This document shows positions 23,327 through 33,502 of a stretch of 64,000 nt of DNA, one piece after another. The translations under genes were made by a program, and so were the position numbers. Where the stretch lies: positions 1 to 64,000 of the forward strand of contig ML769422.1 in the NCBI GenBank assembly GCA_009733575.1, in the 5' to 3' direction. This DNA is from Gymnopus androsaceus JB14 (lineage: Eukaryota > Basidiomycota > Agaricomycetes > Agaricales > Omphalotaceae). The notes beneath the pieces were generated by a model that had not been told where the DNA came from, made no database searches, and saw nothing but the letters and a program-made list of their open reading frames with translations. Each line of letters opens with the position of its first letter. Positions within the stretch are counted from its first letter, which is position 1.

Positions 23327-24356
23327 TCATTGCTCTTCTTCATCATCATTGTTGTTGTCTTCCTCCTCGTCCTCGGACTCCTCCTTCGCCTTACCCTTTC
23401 CTTTCCCCTTGACCAAGAGGCACACCAGCCAGTAAAACCGGGCTTCAATCCGGTCCAACCTATCCAGGACGGCTTCCTCGAAGTCGGCTGACAAGCCAGT
23501 GACTGACCCCTCCGGTCTAGTCCTCTGTGTTTTCTTCCTTGGCACCGTTTTCATCCCGTCAGAGTGCGAGCACTTGACCTTCGACCTGTGGCAAGGCTGA
23601 CATGAAGTCCCCATGGATGACCACTGGGTACAAGACATCCCCCACCGCTCACATTCTCTGCACTTTGTCAGGAAGCTCTTGCCGACCTGAATCTCCTTTG
23701 GTGAAGTCAGCAAAAAATATCAAACTGAGCCAATTTACTTACCAACAACCAACTTCATTTCTGCTTCTGCCTCTCAGTTGTTCCCGACTTCGGCTTGATG
23801 GGTGGCCCGTCCAAAATCTCAACCAACGAGTCCGATGCCTCTACCATTTTCTTTGACTTTGAAAAAAGATGAAGTCACTATCACACTGAGACTGGAAGCC
23901 AAAAAGAAAAGAAAAACTTACCTTTTTCCTGATGGTCTTCAGGCTCAACTGACTACTCTCACCTGGCTTTACAGGAGCCGCCGTTGCTTGCCTCCTCCTC
24001 TCTTGCTCCACAATTTTCTCCTTGGCCACACGGATCTCAGCCAGTGCATTTTTGGCAGTCTCCTTGGCCAACCAATGACGCCTTTTGCGTTCCTCCTCCC
24101 TCGCATTTTCCTTGGCCTCGGCCTCCTCCTTGGCCAACCATTCTTCCTCGGCTTTTCACTCAGCCTCCTCCCAGGTGAGCCATTCTTTCTCCTCACAAGC
24201 AAGATGCTCAGCCTCTTCATGGGCAACACACTCAGCTTCCTCTTTTGCGAGCTGTTGCTCCTCCTTCCTCTGTCGTGCCGTGGCAAGGGCAGCCTCCAAA
24301 GCAGAGATTTGGTCGTCAGAAGAGGGGATGTGATTGGGGCTCTTGGGGTTGGACAT
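23327..24356 (-). pseudogene. Antisense ORF in the gypsy 3' region: coiled coil plus Cys cluster
   Basis: Starts at the ATG at 24356 ('MSNPKSPNHIPSSDDQISAL'), followed by a long Ala/Glu/Lys/Arg coiled coil to about 23920. A middle exon ('SLVEILDGPPIKPKSG', about 23830-23780) and an exon to the stop at 23327 follow. The last exon carries 'CRECERWGMSC' and 'CQPCHRSKVKC', a cysteine pattern like fungal Zn-cluster proteins, and an acidic tail. TGA codons near 24159 and 23745 interrupt it. It lies between the chromodomain and the 3' LTR on the opposite strand, so it belongs to the element. Role unknown; a DNA- or RNA-binding regulator is a guess. Confidence 0.6.
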
Positions 24357-24543
24357 GGTGGAAGGGAAGAAAGAAGAAATTTTTACAAGTCCAACCAAAC
24401 AGTTCTCTTTTAATAGCCATCATGGTGATCAACACCATGAGGCAGATCTTAATGAGATTCATTCCAATCATTGTTCAATCAAAAGAACCCTGACTTTTTC
24501 AAAGTCAGATTTTAGGCACCATCTTAGCCGTTGAGGGCTCCGG

Positions 24544-24556
24544 CTAAGAGGGGGAT
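24544..24556 (+). other. Gypsy polypurine tract
   Basis: CTAAGAGGGGGATA lies two bases before the LTR start TGTTACGACC, the normal place and composition for the plus-strand primer. Confidence 0.8.
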
Positions 24557-24558
24557 AC

Positions 24559-25082
24559 TGTTACGACCATGCTGACCATGGCTGGTACACTTACCAAGCT
24601 GACCAAGATACCTCTGGGCTTATACCGTTACTTTCCTTCTAGTGACCAAGCCGACCAGGCCGGTGGCTTCGGTCACCTCAGTCCATTTCTTATTGTTCTC
24701 TATCTACTCTCACATTTGGTATTTACTCCAACCAAAAGACAATGGTTATTATCTTTTATTTAACAATAAGGACTACTGTATATAAGCTGACCTATCTTGT
24801 ATAGTAGTCTTTAGTTTAAATATCAACTTGGATTATCCCTATACTCAACTCAGTGCCTTCTGGCACTGATCTCTAGCTCACTGACAACCTTTGGTGTCAT
24901 TGCCTTCATTCCCTTCAGGACCACTTGGCATAGCAAGGGCCCATCCTAATAGATGGTCCGAGGTCCGCTTCCATCTTGTGTCTCCAGTTGGCAACTACTC
25001 TGGTTGCTTTGGTTTATACTTTGGTCCGACCTGGCTTGACTTCCTTCAGGTCTGGCTCCCCTCCGGTAGTACGGTCCTAACA
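24559..25082 (+). repeat. Gypsy 3' LTR
   Basis: Begins TGTTACGACCATGC and ends GGTCCTAACA, so it has TGTTA/TAACA inverted ends, and follows the polypurine tract directly. Length 524 bp. A TATA-like 'gtatataagctgacc' lies near 24778. No second copy exists in the window because the 5' end of the element is gone. Confidence 0.82.
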
Positions 25083-26325
25083 GTTCTATGTTGAATGTTG
25101 AACATTGCAAAAAAAAGGATTATCTATTTGTAATACAATGTCCCTTATATCATACTTGAGCAATCAAGATATTATAAGCATATTGTAATGAAGGATAAGC
25201 ATATTGTAATGAAGGATAAGCCTCTTTTGATGGACTAGCTGTGCCTCAACTCTGAAGGGTACTCACCTTGTATTCACCAGCATGGAGTAGCTTGTAAGTC
25301 TCTTTTGATTGTCCAGTTGCTGTCTGTTGACTGTCTTTTTCACATACAATGCAACACATTATAAATTACCAGGCGCTTAATTTGATGTTCCTCAATTGGG
25401 TGTATTGGGATGCCGACACATGATGCGCCCTTCGGTTTCACTCATATATTGGTTAAAAGAGTCAATTGATATCCATAAGGGAGACAACATTTGGACAATC
25501 AGGAGACAGTGTACAATTATTCAACAGACAACACATAGTATCATTAATTTTTGCACTTGGTTGAAGCAATAATAATATATTTGGATATGTAGGAGGGTTA
25601 ACAGACAGTACAGTGAACCAACAGCAAACAGTGAAGTGAACGTTCAAACAAATGTAACCTGAACGTGGAACCAATTACCCCAATCTATGACATCATTCCT
25701 TGTCAGAAAAAGAGGCCGCATGACAGTACAATCTACTTGTTGTACTCGGTGAATTGCACTTGTACATCCTACTTGATTAGTGGTCAATGTACTTTGTTTG
25801 CTTAATTTATATATAATGTAGGCTGTTAAAGTACTTAGGACATGCTAAACTGTACATTTCAATTGATTTAGCAGGCCCTTACAACTGTGACCAACCCATT
25901 TTAGACCGAAATTTTGCATGTTTTGAGGCAATTCCGGGCATGTCACACCAAAAGAGTTCAAAATGTGACCTGTGACCTGGTCAAAATAGTACAGTATTAC
26001 CTAGTTAAAAGTAGATATAATCACAAGTAAGTTCCAGTAGCGTAGGGACATGTGCCAGATCCAATGGCCTCAAGTGAGAATGAAGTAGATATTTCTAGAC
26101 ACAATGTACACAAGAGGAGCACAATCACAATCATGTACACACTCAGAGTAGAAATATGCGCTCAAAGTACATCAATCAAGTAGAATCATCATATTTTGAT
26201 CAAGATGTACATTAAATGATGAGAACTGACTTCATACCAATCACGTCTCTCCTTTTTCCGATGAAAAATGATGTCATACCTGTGGCTGCTGTGGATTGCT
26301 GTAGGTTGCTGTGGGTGCTGTAACG
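25083..26325. other. Unassigned AT-rich region
   Basis: No coding or RNA gene recognised. A short direct repeat 'gcatattgtaatgaaggataa' type unit occurs twice near 25177-25220. From about 26274 a run of CTGTGG/ATTGCTG words leads into an isolated right end of a CATCAG-family element (GGTTTTGCTGATG, ending 26341); no matching left end was found. Confidence 0.4.
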
Positions 26326-26499
26326 TTCACCCAGGTTTTGCTGATGGACTTTGAATAAGTGATTGTCTGCAAACCCTTTTCTGTGCTTAACATTAGCAAT
26401 ATCATTAATGTATGACCTGACCATGCACACACTGGGCGGCCAAACAGGTATGATACAAATTGTAGTGCTAACTCTAATCAGTGAGATTGGAGCGGAAAA

Positions 26500-27205
26500 A
26501 TACCTGTATCTACTCGGGACCATGGAAAGTGACGGCTCACCTGTTTTTGAGCAATATCTCAACAACAACTTCGAATTTTCACTAGGTCCAAGTTGTAGAA
26601 TTTATCTGGAGTATATTTCTGACTTTCTGACACTGGTTGTAAAATATTTGTATGAGAATTGGTTGCTATATAAGGAATTCTTTAAAACTCCCAAAATCTA
26701 CAGGACTGGGAAATTTTTTTCAAGCCAAGCTGTGCTCACCATTGGAAAGAGCAGCCTCAAAAATGGGGGTCAACAATTTAACATCAAAAAAATCATTTGA
26801 TTTGATGTCCCAATTTGCTTGCAAAGTTGCTCTAAAATGCCTAAAATAGCGGAAAATGGCTAAAATCAGACAAAACTGATGCATTTGCAACTCAAATTGC
26901 AGAGCCAGATTTAATGATATTCTTAAGGTAAAAATGCTAACCCCCATTTTCGAGGCTGCTCTTTCCAATGGTGAGCACAGCTTGGCTTGAAAAAAATTTT
27001 CCAGTCCTGTAGATTTTGGGAGTTTTTAAGAATTCCTTATATAGCAACTAATTCTCATACAAATGTTTTACAACCGGTGTCAGAAAGTCAGAAATGTACT
27101 CCAGGTAAATTCCACAACTTGGACCTAGTGAAAATTCGAAGTCGTTGTTGAGATATTGCTCAAAAACAGGTGGGCCATCACTTTCCATGGCCACAAGTAT
27201 ATGAA
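26500..27205. repeat. Foldback element, about 300 bp inverted arms
   Basis: The left arm starting near CCATGGAAAGTGACGGC (26520) is repeated in reverse at the right end (CCATGG at 27185-27190). Arms are highly similar for about 260 bp, through 'caagccaagctgtgctcacc' and its complement, with a spacer of about 170 bp near 26775-26940. No ORF product recognised. Duplications are unclear because the outer parts of the arms are diverged. Confidence 0.8.
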
Positions 27206-27237
27206 TATGGTTTTTGATAAATGTCAAATGTCAAACG

Positions 27238-27887
27238 CATCAGCAAAACCTGTATGATGTGGGCAGTGCTTGAGCGAACTGTCCAGAGCTCCCAGTGCTC
27301 CAGCATCCCAGCACCCAGATGGTCCAGCCGATGCTGGAGGGGGCGCTTATAACGCCGGCAAGCGCTGTGCGGCACTGTCCAGCGCTGTCAGACACTGGAG
27401 TCATGCTGTTATCTATTCGGCAATAGGCCAGTGCAGTCCATATATTTACATACTTATACTGAGCCTGGTATCACCTTTAGGCAATATAATTCCCTTGTCA
27501 CAATTCCGAGCTATGGTGGATGTTAATGCAAGGCATGGAGCAAAAGCAAATCCATCTTTTACTTGTTATAATCTCACATTTCCGATGATTTTTTACTTAA
27601 CAAGTATTTGGACAAAGAAATGTTCTATGCATTCAAGAAAAGCAACCTTGTTCATACAAGTAATAATGGTAGTTTACTGTCCTTTTATTACCAGTCCAAG
27701 TTGTTTTTTGAGAGTTAAAAGTGCCAGCAGTAGCAGCACTGGTCAGTGTCAAAGCCCCTCTTGCCAATGCTGGCCAGTATCAAAGCATCTCTTGCCAGCA
27801 CTTTCCAGCGCTGGAAGCGCTGGGAAATTTATAGACGCTCTGGCAGTGCTGTGGGAGAAAAATCCCAAAATACAGGTTTTGCTGATG
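27238..27887. repeat. CATCAG-family inverted-repeat element, 650 bp
   Basis: Ends CATCAGCAAAACCTGTAT and, reversed, CATCAGCAAAACCTGTATT. The interior is rich in short palindromic words such as CCAGCGCTGG and CAGTGCT. ACG occurs next to both ends. A further right end (GGTTTTTCTGATG, ending about 27999) follows, with CTGTGGATTGCTGT words, so the block may be composite. Confidence 0.7.
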
Positions 27888-28044
27888 ACGGTCAAGCAAT
27901 GCTCAACCTACAGCAACCTACAGGACTTCACAGCATTCCACAGAGCTGTACAGTGCTGTGGCTGCTGTGGATTGCTGTAAATTGCTGGTTTTTCTGATGA
28001 ATGGGGAGTTCACTCTCTATCTGCAACCCCACTTCTACCACTGC

Positions 28045-29455
28045 ATGAAGAACCGGAACAACTTTCTTTGCTTCTACTCACTCGAGTTCGATCCTCGTCA
28101 TGACCCCCCAAACCCAGATATGGATGGGCAGATCGTAGGCATTGCTGGTGAGTATTATTTGGAACTTTAGTCTGTCACACTAATCCTGATTCACTGTCAA
28201 CTAGCCATCGTTGTTCACTTGTGTCTCCGTACATACTTATTTTTTCAACTGATGATGATCTACTCCTGAACCTGATTTATTCAGTCATCCTCATTCATTT
28301 CTCAAATGAGCCCGCGGATGTCGAAGAGTGTTTAACTTCTCTGCTGCTCCAATGTTACCCTACGCTTATTGCAACGTTCGCGAGTATCGGACGAGGACAG
28401 CTCACCCTCTTCGACGTGCACTTTGCCATTGCTATCACAGCCTCCCCTGTGAACATATACATCACCTACTCAACGCTCACCCAAGTAATCAAGAGACCCA
28501 ACCATTTATTTCGTGACCGTATCGTCAATTGGAAGAGGACGTACTGCATGCTGTTCCTTCTCTTTCCTTTTGTCTGGCTAAGTTTGAGCCTCACGTCCAC
28601 ACTCTCAACCACTGCATTTATCGATAGCTATTACTGTCAGGGAGCAACTTTCCGCGACTGGTTGTTGAATAACACGCTCTCATATCTTCTCCAGTCTATC
28701 ACAACATGGTGGATTCCTTTGTTACCTATAGCTGTTATTCTGCTACTATTGGTTGCATGGATTAATCTTCGATTTCGGCGGCGCATTGTATATCAATACA
28801 AAACGGAGAGAAAAAAGAAAGGTTTTTGGATAGATGCCCCCTTTATATGGTGGTGAGTCTTACTGCTGTCTTACCGAAGTTCATGAAACAAGAGCCACTC
28901 AGGGAAATCCTGTCTGAATGCCATCCTTGGCTGCCACCAACACTTTCGATGTATCTGCATGCGAACTGGGTGTACAATATCACGAGCGCTCTGCAATTGG
29001 CGTCGTGGACCGGATACATTGCCACTTATGGACAGGTTCGTATCTTTGGGGAGTGATATAACAGTTTATTCACGTCACTGTTATGTAGATACTTGCGGTA
29101 TTCACTGCAGTCCCTCCGATATTTTCTGTGTACAGGCTCGTCAGGGATAATTGGAGAAACATTGGCAAGTTCTTCAAAGCTCTACCTCGCAGATGGAAGA
29201 TGGAATTTTTCTATCTGTTCACGTCCGAGCGCGTATTCAGGAGTCGGTGTGGACAACTTGGAGATGTAGAGCTATATATCTCCAAGATGTATCCCCCACG
29301 GCCACGATCCCAAGAGGTCCCATTATTACTAGTACAAATACCTTCTATTGAATTACCAGAGCCTTTGTTGCCGGATGCCTTGCTTCAAGAGACGGTGCTG
29401 AAGAGGTACTCACCCCAGCCGTCTCCACGCGCCAGCACTTTTTCCATGATCTAGA
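28045..29455 (+). CDS. Uncharacterised multi-pass membrane protein
   Basis: Exons are readable from 'MKNRNNFLCFYSLEFDP' (28045) with an intron starting at 28148, then about 28310-28852 with at least four hydrophobic segments (around 'LTLFDVHFAIAITASPVNIY', 'TYCMLFLLFPFVWLSLSLT', 'WWIPLLPIAVILLLLVAWI') followed by 'RFRRR'. Further exons are about 28880-29033 ('HANWVYNITSALQLASW') and 29128-29454 (cytosolic-looking, Pro-rich). Introns are short with GT-AG ends. I do not recognise the family; the topology suggests an integral membrane protein. The start is uncertain because a repeat end lies at 27999. The 3' end may extend to about 29536 by splicing. Confidence 0.5.
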
Positions 29456-29904
29456 TTTGGCACCTCTCTTGGACCCTTTGGTGAGTCTTTCACTTTCCAC
29501 AGAGCTAATTGATTATGATCGATATAATTGTTTATTCAGTTCGAAATCAATGGCGCAGACTAGTTTCCTCTTCCTCCAAATCAGTACATGCCGATGGCAG
29601 TTATGCAGCTTGGACCTACTATTTCTTCTTACTACCACATTTAATTTTGCTCTTACTTTACTATTTTCTTTCTATCCGAGTCGACATCTCTTTATTTGTT
29701 TTGGTGAGAGCTACATACAACGCGTCCCAGGAAAGCAGCTGCCTTGTTACCGGTATAAGTATGTTATCTAGTTTCCGATGTTGTTTTGGGTTTACCGAGT
29801 AGTTCTGTTAACTTCATCGAGTTTTTGCTTGTAGCTCGAATGAGATTGTTCAAAAATGGCCGGCGTGATACAGTTATATGCACATTCGTGCAGAACCGTG
29901 AACA
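29456..29904. other. Convergent intergenic region
   Basis: Lies between two convergent genes. A possible last exon of the membrane gene ('FEINGAD' near 29550, then TAG) and hydrophobic frames (29590-29720) are visible, but no product can be assigned. Confidence 0.35.
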
Positions 29905-31258
29905 TCAACAGCTCATCCCGAGGCAATACCTGCCCACACGGTTCTCAGTCGCCTGCGTGAACCACACCGCGTCTCCTGGCCCATAGTTTATTCCGATATC
30001 CAAGTAAATCGGCAGACTCAACGGCTCAGCAAGGAGTGTATCGGGCTCATCAATATTGAATATCTCTCCGCTGGTGGCATTCAAGATGTTGATGTAGTTC
30101 TGCGTCGCGGTAGAGTAATCTGTGAATGTTTCGCCTTGACTGTCAGCCTTATTCATAAAGGAGAGGATTTGCAAGTAAATGCTCACATATTATATCCTCG
30201 TACCCCTCCCGCTCATCCTTCGCGTTCTCGCTCGGAAGAGAGAGCTCGGGTAGAAGACCGGTGTTGGGATAGACCTCTATCTCGCCTGTGTTGATATTGA
30301 GACAGCCGTTGGCCCCAGCGAGGAACGCAGTAAAGCAAACACGGTCTGGGTTGCTTAATGCGGCTCTGAAGACTGCAGGTCCAAGAAGAGATAATGTGAG
30401 AGGATATTCGGTAATTGAGCTATCGTTGGGATCCAGTCTACCGATCTATTTATTCAGCAAGTCAGTCACCTCCGATAGTATGAAGTATATATATATCAAT
30501 ATCTTACTTTGTTTCCGAGCAATTCCGCGAACCATAGATAGTCTTTGAAATAGATCATACCGAGCGCTGCACTCAAAGGTGTCGGTAGAAGATAGGTTGT
30601 GAAGATTTCACTTGCGTAGTTGAAGTGCGAAATGACATTCGCTGTGGTCTGGCTAAAAAACATTCCGTTAGGACAGGCTATGAGATCGTTAAATGGTTGA
30701 ACATCCCCGAGAGGGTTGTACGGAGTGGGTGCTGCGACAGGTAGAATTAATTCAATGAACGAGAACAGGTACATTTCTACCAGGAAAAGATTTACTTACT
30801 GAAAACATCTATTTTCCTGGTGGTAACATTGATACGCAAGAACTGGTTGCGGATACCACTTACAGCATAGATATTACCATCATTGCCTGGGCGAATAGCA
30901 CAAGCCGACGCTGTGCGTCCTCCAGTGAAACCTGAGAGGAGAGACGCATTCAGAGGTGGTGACGTATACGGGATCGAATATTCTAGTGTGTGGTCAGTCA
31001 GTCGGTGAAGATAAGCCTATATGGTTCTTCTGGTTATTTCTCACCTTCAACATCTCCTGTTGCAGGATCAACCCTGGCAATCTTGTCGACGAGGATGTTT
31101 TGGACCCATAGAGCTCCGTCCGGTCCTGTACAAATATCGCATGGACCTGAGAGCGGGGTCGACAAATTGTAAAAGGAAAAGGGTGAGAGCGGTTGTGGTG
31201 ATGAAACTCCTGCTGCCAAAACTGCAGGAAGTAGTAGTAGTGCTGCTACGGCTCTCAT
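29905..31258 (-). CDS. Secreted beta-propeller protein (NHL/SMP-30/Vgb-lyase-like)
   Basis: Starts at the ATG at 31258 with a clear signal peptide ('MRAVAALLLLPAVLAAG'). Exons: 31258-31045, 30982-30800, 30731-30508, 30445 to about 30203, and about 30148 to the stop at 29905. All introns are GT-AG and 50-70 bp. Blade-like repeats are visible: 'CDICTGPDGALWVQNILVDK', 'ACAIRPGNDGNIYAVSG', 'LIACPNGMFFSQTTANVIS', 'LGMIYFKDYLWFAELLGNK' and 'DAVWFTQATENRVGR'. This pattern (G-DG-LW-T----N-I-R) is that of streptogramin-lyase/gluconolactonase-like propellers. Length is about 370 residues. The open frame and intact introns suggest a working host gene; the substrate is unknown. Confidence 0.65.
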
Positions 31259-31449
31259 GGTAAGCGTAGACAAAAGGTTAGACTCGATTCCAGTAGCCGG
31301 AGTGACTCACACCAACGTTTGATGATAAGTCGATCAAAGTGCCGCGAACGCGGTTGTACAGCCCGCCACTTCGATCGACTGTCATTTGAAGTGGAAAAAA
31401 CGGGCCGTACAGCCGACGGGAACGAGTCTACCAAAAGGTGCTCCTAGTA

Positions 31450-32112
31450 CAGTTGAATACCTCACATGGAATATGCTCATGTGGAATATCCATGGTATGG
31501 AATAGGAATATGGCTTCCCCAGAGCGGGAGGCGGGAATATTCCACTGATTTTGGTCTGGAATATGGAATGTGAGTATCAGGTCAATATTCCATATGACTG
31601 GCACCAAAAAGGCATCAAAAGTGCCAAAAAAGGGTCTCTATTGCTCCACAATTATAGTTTTTAGCATTTTCACTTCAGACAAACAATAGGATTAGAGATT
31701 GCTCAATATGTACAGAAGAAGAAGAATGGCAAGAGTGATGATGATGAGGAAGAGGAAGAAGCAGGGCCAGAATTCAACCTTGATTTTGGGAAAGCTCTTG
31801 AAGCGGCGAAGCTTCTTGAGCTCATTTGTGTAAACCATGGTGATTTGGAGTGTTCGCTGGATCTAGGCAAAGTGCTCTATAAATTTTGTGGTGAAATCAG
31901 GCGGGAACAAGAGGCAGGAAGGAAGCAAGTCAGAATTGATCAATTCTTTATTCAGAAGTAAGTAGTTTAGCATGTAATTACTTGAAAATACAACTGTACA
32001 TTTCTTATTGCAAAAAAAACTCACTTTGACCGCCATATGCAGTGTGGAATATCCATCATATGGAATGCAAAAATGCCTGCCCCTGGGATATTCCATATGA
32101 GGTATTCAACTG
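31450..32112 (+). mobile_element. Tc1/pogo-like deletion derivative, TA-flanked
   Basis: Termini CAGTTGAATACCTCACATGG and, reversed, CAGTTGAATACCTCATATGG, flanked by TA at 31448-31449 and 32113-32114. The CAGT start and TA duplication are typical of Tc1/mariner/pogo. The interior repeats GGAATAT words near both ends and keeps the 3' end of a transposase gene (next entry). Confidence 0.85.
31681..31963 (+). pseudogene. Remnant of pogo-type transposase C-terminus
   Basis: One frame reads 'IGLEIAQYVQKKKNGKSDD', an acidic run, 'FNLDFGKALEAAKLLELIC', 'LDLGKVLYKFCGEIRREQ' and ends 'QVRIDQFFIQK' then stop. A C-terminal '(I)DQFF' tail and lack of any catalytic domain fit a 5'-deleted fungal pogo transposase. 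The catalytic region is absent, so the element is non-autonomous. Confidence 0.5.
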
Positions 32113-32269
32113 TATATTGGAAGCGAAGAACCTCACAGGTGCTGTGATGGGAGTTGGCTCGGCTCCAGCTTAGGCCTTGTTGACGTCTACTATGTGGTGT
32201 CCCAAGTAGGCTGCGAACCCAACGACGTGATCATAATAAGGAGTTTCCAGAGAGAAAATGAAGCGGAGA

Positions 32270-32658
32270 ATGTCGACGGATTGAAGCGCTAAGCCCCAGT
32301 ACAGCGTTCTCAAAAGAAGGCAGGAACGTGGACTCGCAGAATATTGTCACTGAATCTGACTATCTCCCTACAGTCCCCCGAATCTCGTCTGGATGCCTCG
32401 CACTGGCAAAGTTTCGCTCCGAAAACTATGTTCATGGTGATTTGCGGGAGCCAAATGTCCTCATTAATTGTGATGGCCAGTTCCTTTTGATAGACTTTGA
32501 CTGGGCGGGGAAGGAAGGCACTGTTATTTACCCCGTAGACATTAGACTTGAGCCAGTAGCTTCAGTGTTGACACCTTGATGACAGTCGATCAAAGGCACC
32601 AGCGAAGCGACTGGAACTTTATCCGGCAGTTTCAGCGGGTCGGATTTTGGTCACATGA
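32270..32658 (+). pseudogene. Fragment of kinase-like gene (HGD...N / DFD motifs)
   Basis: Frame at 32328-32540 has 'ENYVHGDLREPNVLI' and 'GQFLLIDFDWAGKEGTVIYP', the catalytic loop and metal-binding motifs of the kinase-like family expanded in basidiomycetes. A following exon-like segment (32546-32650, 'LEPVAS', 'DWNFIRQFQ') is repeated at 35513 and 38890. The N-lobe and the 3' end are absent, so it is a fragment. Confidence 0.6.
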
Positions 32659-33294
32659 GAGCCCCAGACACAGATCTTGTATACAAAAATGATTACAATT
32701 GTAGGTTTTACTTTATTCTACAAATTATTACAGTTGTAAGTACCATCAATTAATATTATATCACTAGTACTGTATTCGGCACGCAAACTTCGGGCCTGCC
32801 TCCACTTCCCTCCCCTCCCTTGCTGCGCTCGGGGGGTCCCCTGGGCCGGGAAGTCATTGGCAGGCACTCTAAAGCCTTGTTTGCACTTATTTCGATAGGT
32901 GGAAACCCCTAACCCTAACCCCAACCCCTAACCACTAACCCAGCATGTTTGGCAATGCCGGACTAGCTCTCTTATGTTAGGGTTCACCCTTTGGGCGAAC
33001 CCTAACGAGAGCTAGCCACGGCATTGCATAGAAAGAAAAATAAAAAAAACTTAATTGTACACATCAATGATTCGAACACTCATCGACAGGTATGTAATTC
33101 ATCACACACATCTAATTTGGTGGCTGAGAATACCGCTTTGCCATCAGGCGCATGTAAATTTGACAATGTAATTTGACTACATTACATCACCGTTGTTAGG
33201 CTGTATTTAGGTGTATTACAACTGTAGTAATTTGTAGAATAAGTTTAAACTGACAATTGTAATCATTTGTCAACGAGACTGGTGTCGTAGGTTG
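32659..33294. mobile_element. TIR element with telomere-like hairpin, third type
   Basis: Comparison with the uninterrupted sequence at 38990-39010 shows an insertion with CACATGA duplicated (32652-32658, 33295-33301). Inverted subterminal arms share AATGATTACAATTGT and 'TATTCTACAAATTA' for about 55 bp. The interior has CCCTAA words (32907-32940) and a 76 nt hairpin (32952-33027). Duplication length (7 bp, 8-9 with mismatch) allows MULE or hAT; MULE is favoured by the shared interior. Non-coding. Confidence 0.75.
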
Positions 33295-33502
33295 CACATG
33301 AATGACGGACTTCAACAAATCTCGAAAATTGGAGGTGTCCCTTGTATCACCTTAGGATAAATCTGAGCAGAGCAAAATTTGCGTATTAGGCTAACAAATG
33401 TTTTCTGATTTTTAATAGTCAAGTTTTTTATTGAGATATTTAACCATCTTTGATCAGCTGTTCAAATAGGGGTAGTCTCTTCGATCCTTCCTTTCTACTG
33501 CC

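Larger units (their letters stand above)
10887..25082 (+). mobile_element. Ty3/gypsy chromovirus, 5'-truncated, with five nested insertions
   Basis: Subtracting the insertions at 12439-15652, 16266-17057, 17128-19928, 20104-20829 and 21928-22580 with their duplications leaves about 6.0 kb. This runs from the region before the protease to a 3' LTR at 24559-25082. The 5' LTR and most of gag are missing; the left edge abuts a truncated copia LTR at 10886/10887. The order protease, RT, RNase H, integrase, chromodomain is that of fungal chromoviruses. No part of pol is open, so it is dead. Confidence 0.9.

Noticed and set aside
23802..24413. Plus-strand ORF of 203 codons rich in Leu, Phe and Ser
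   Set aside because: It is the complement of the coiled-coil gene on the minus strand; the apparent hydrophobic repeats are the antisense of Glu/Lys/Ala codons.
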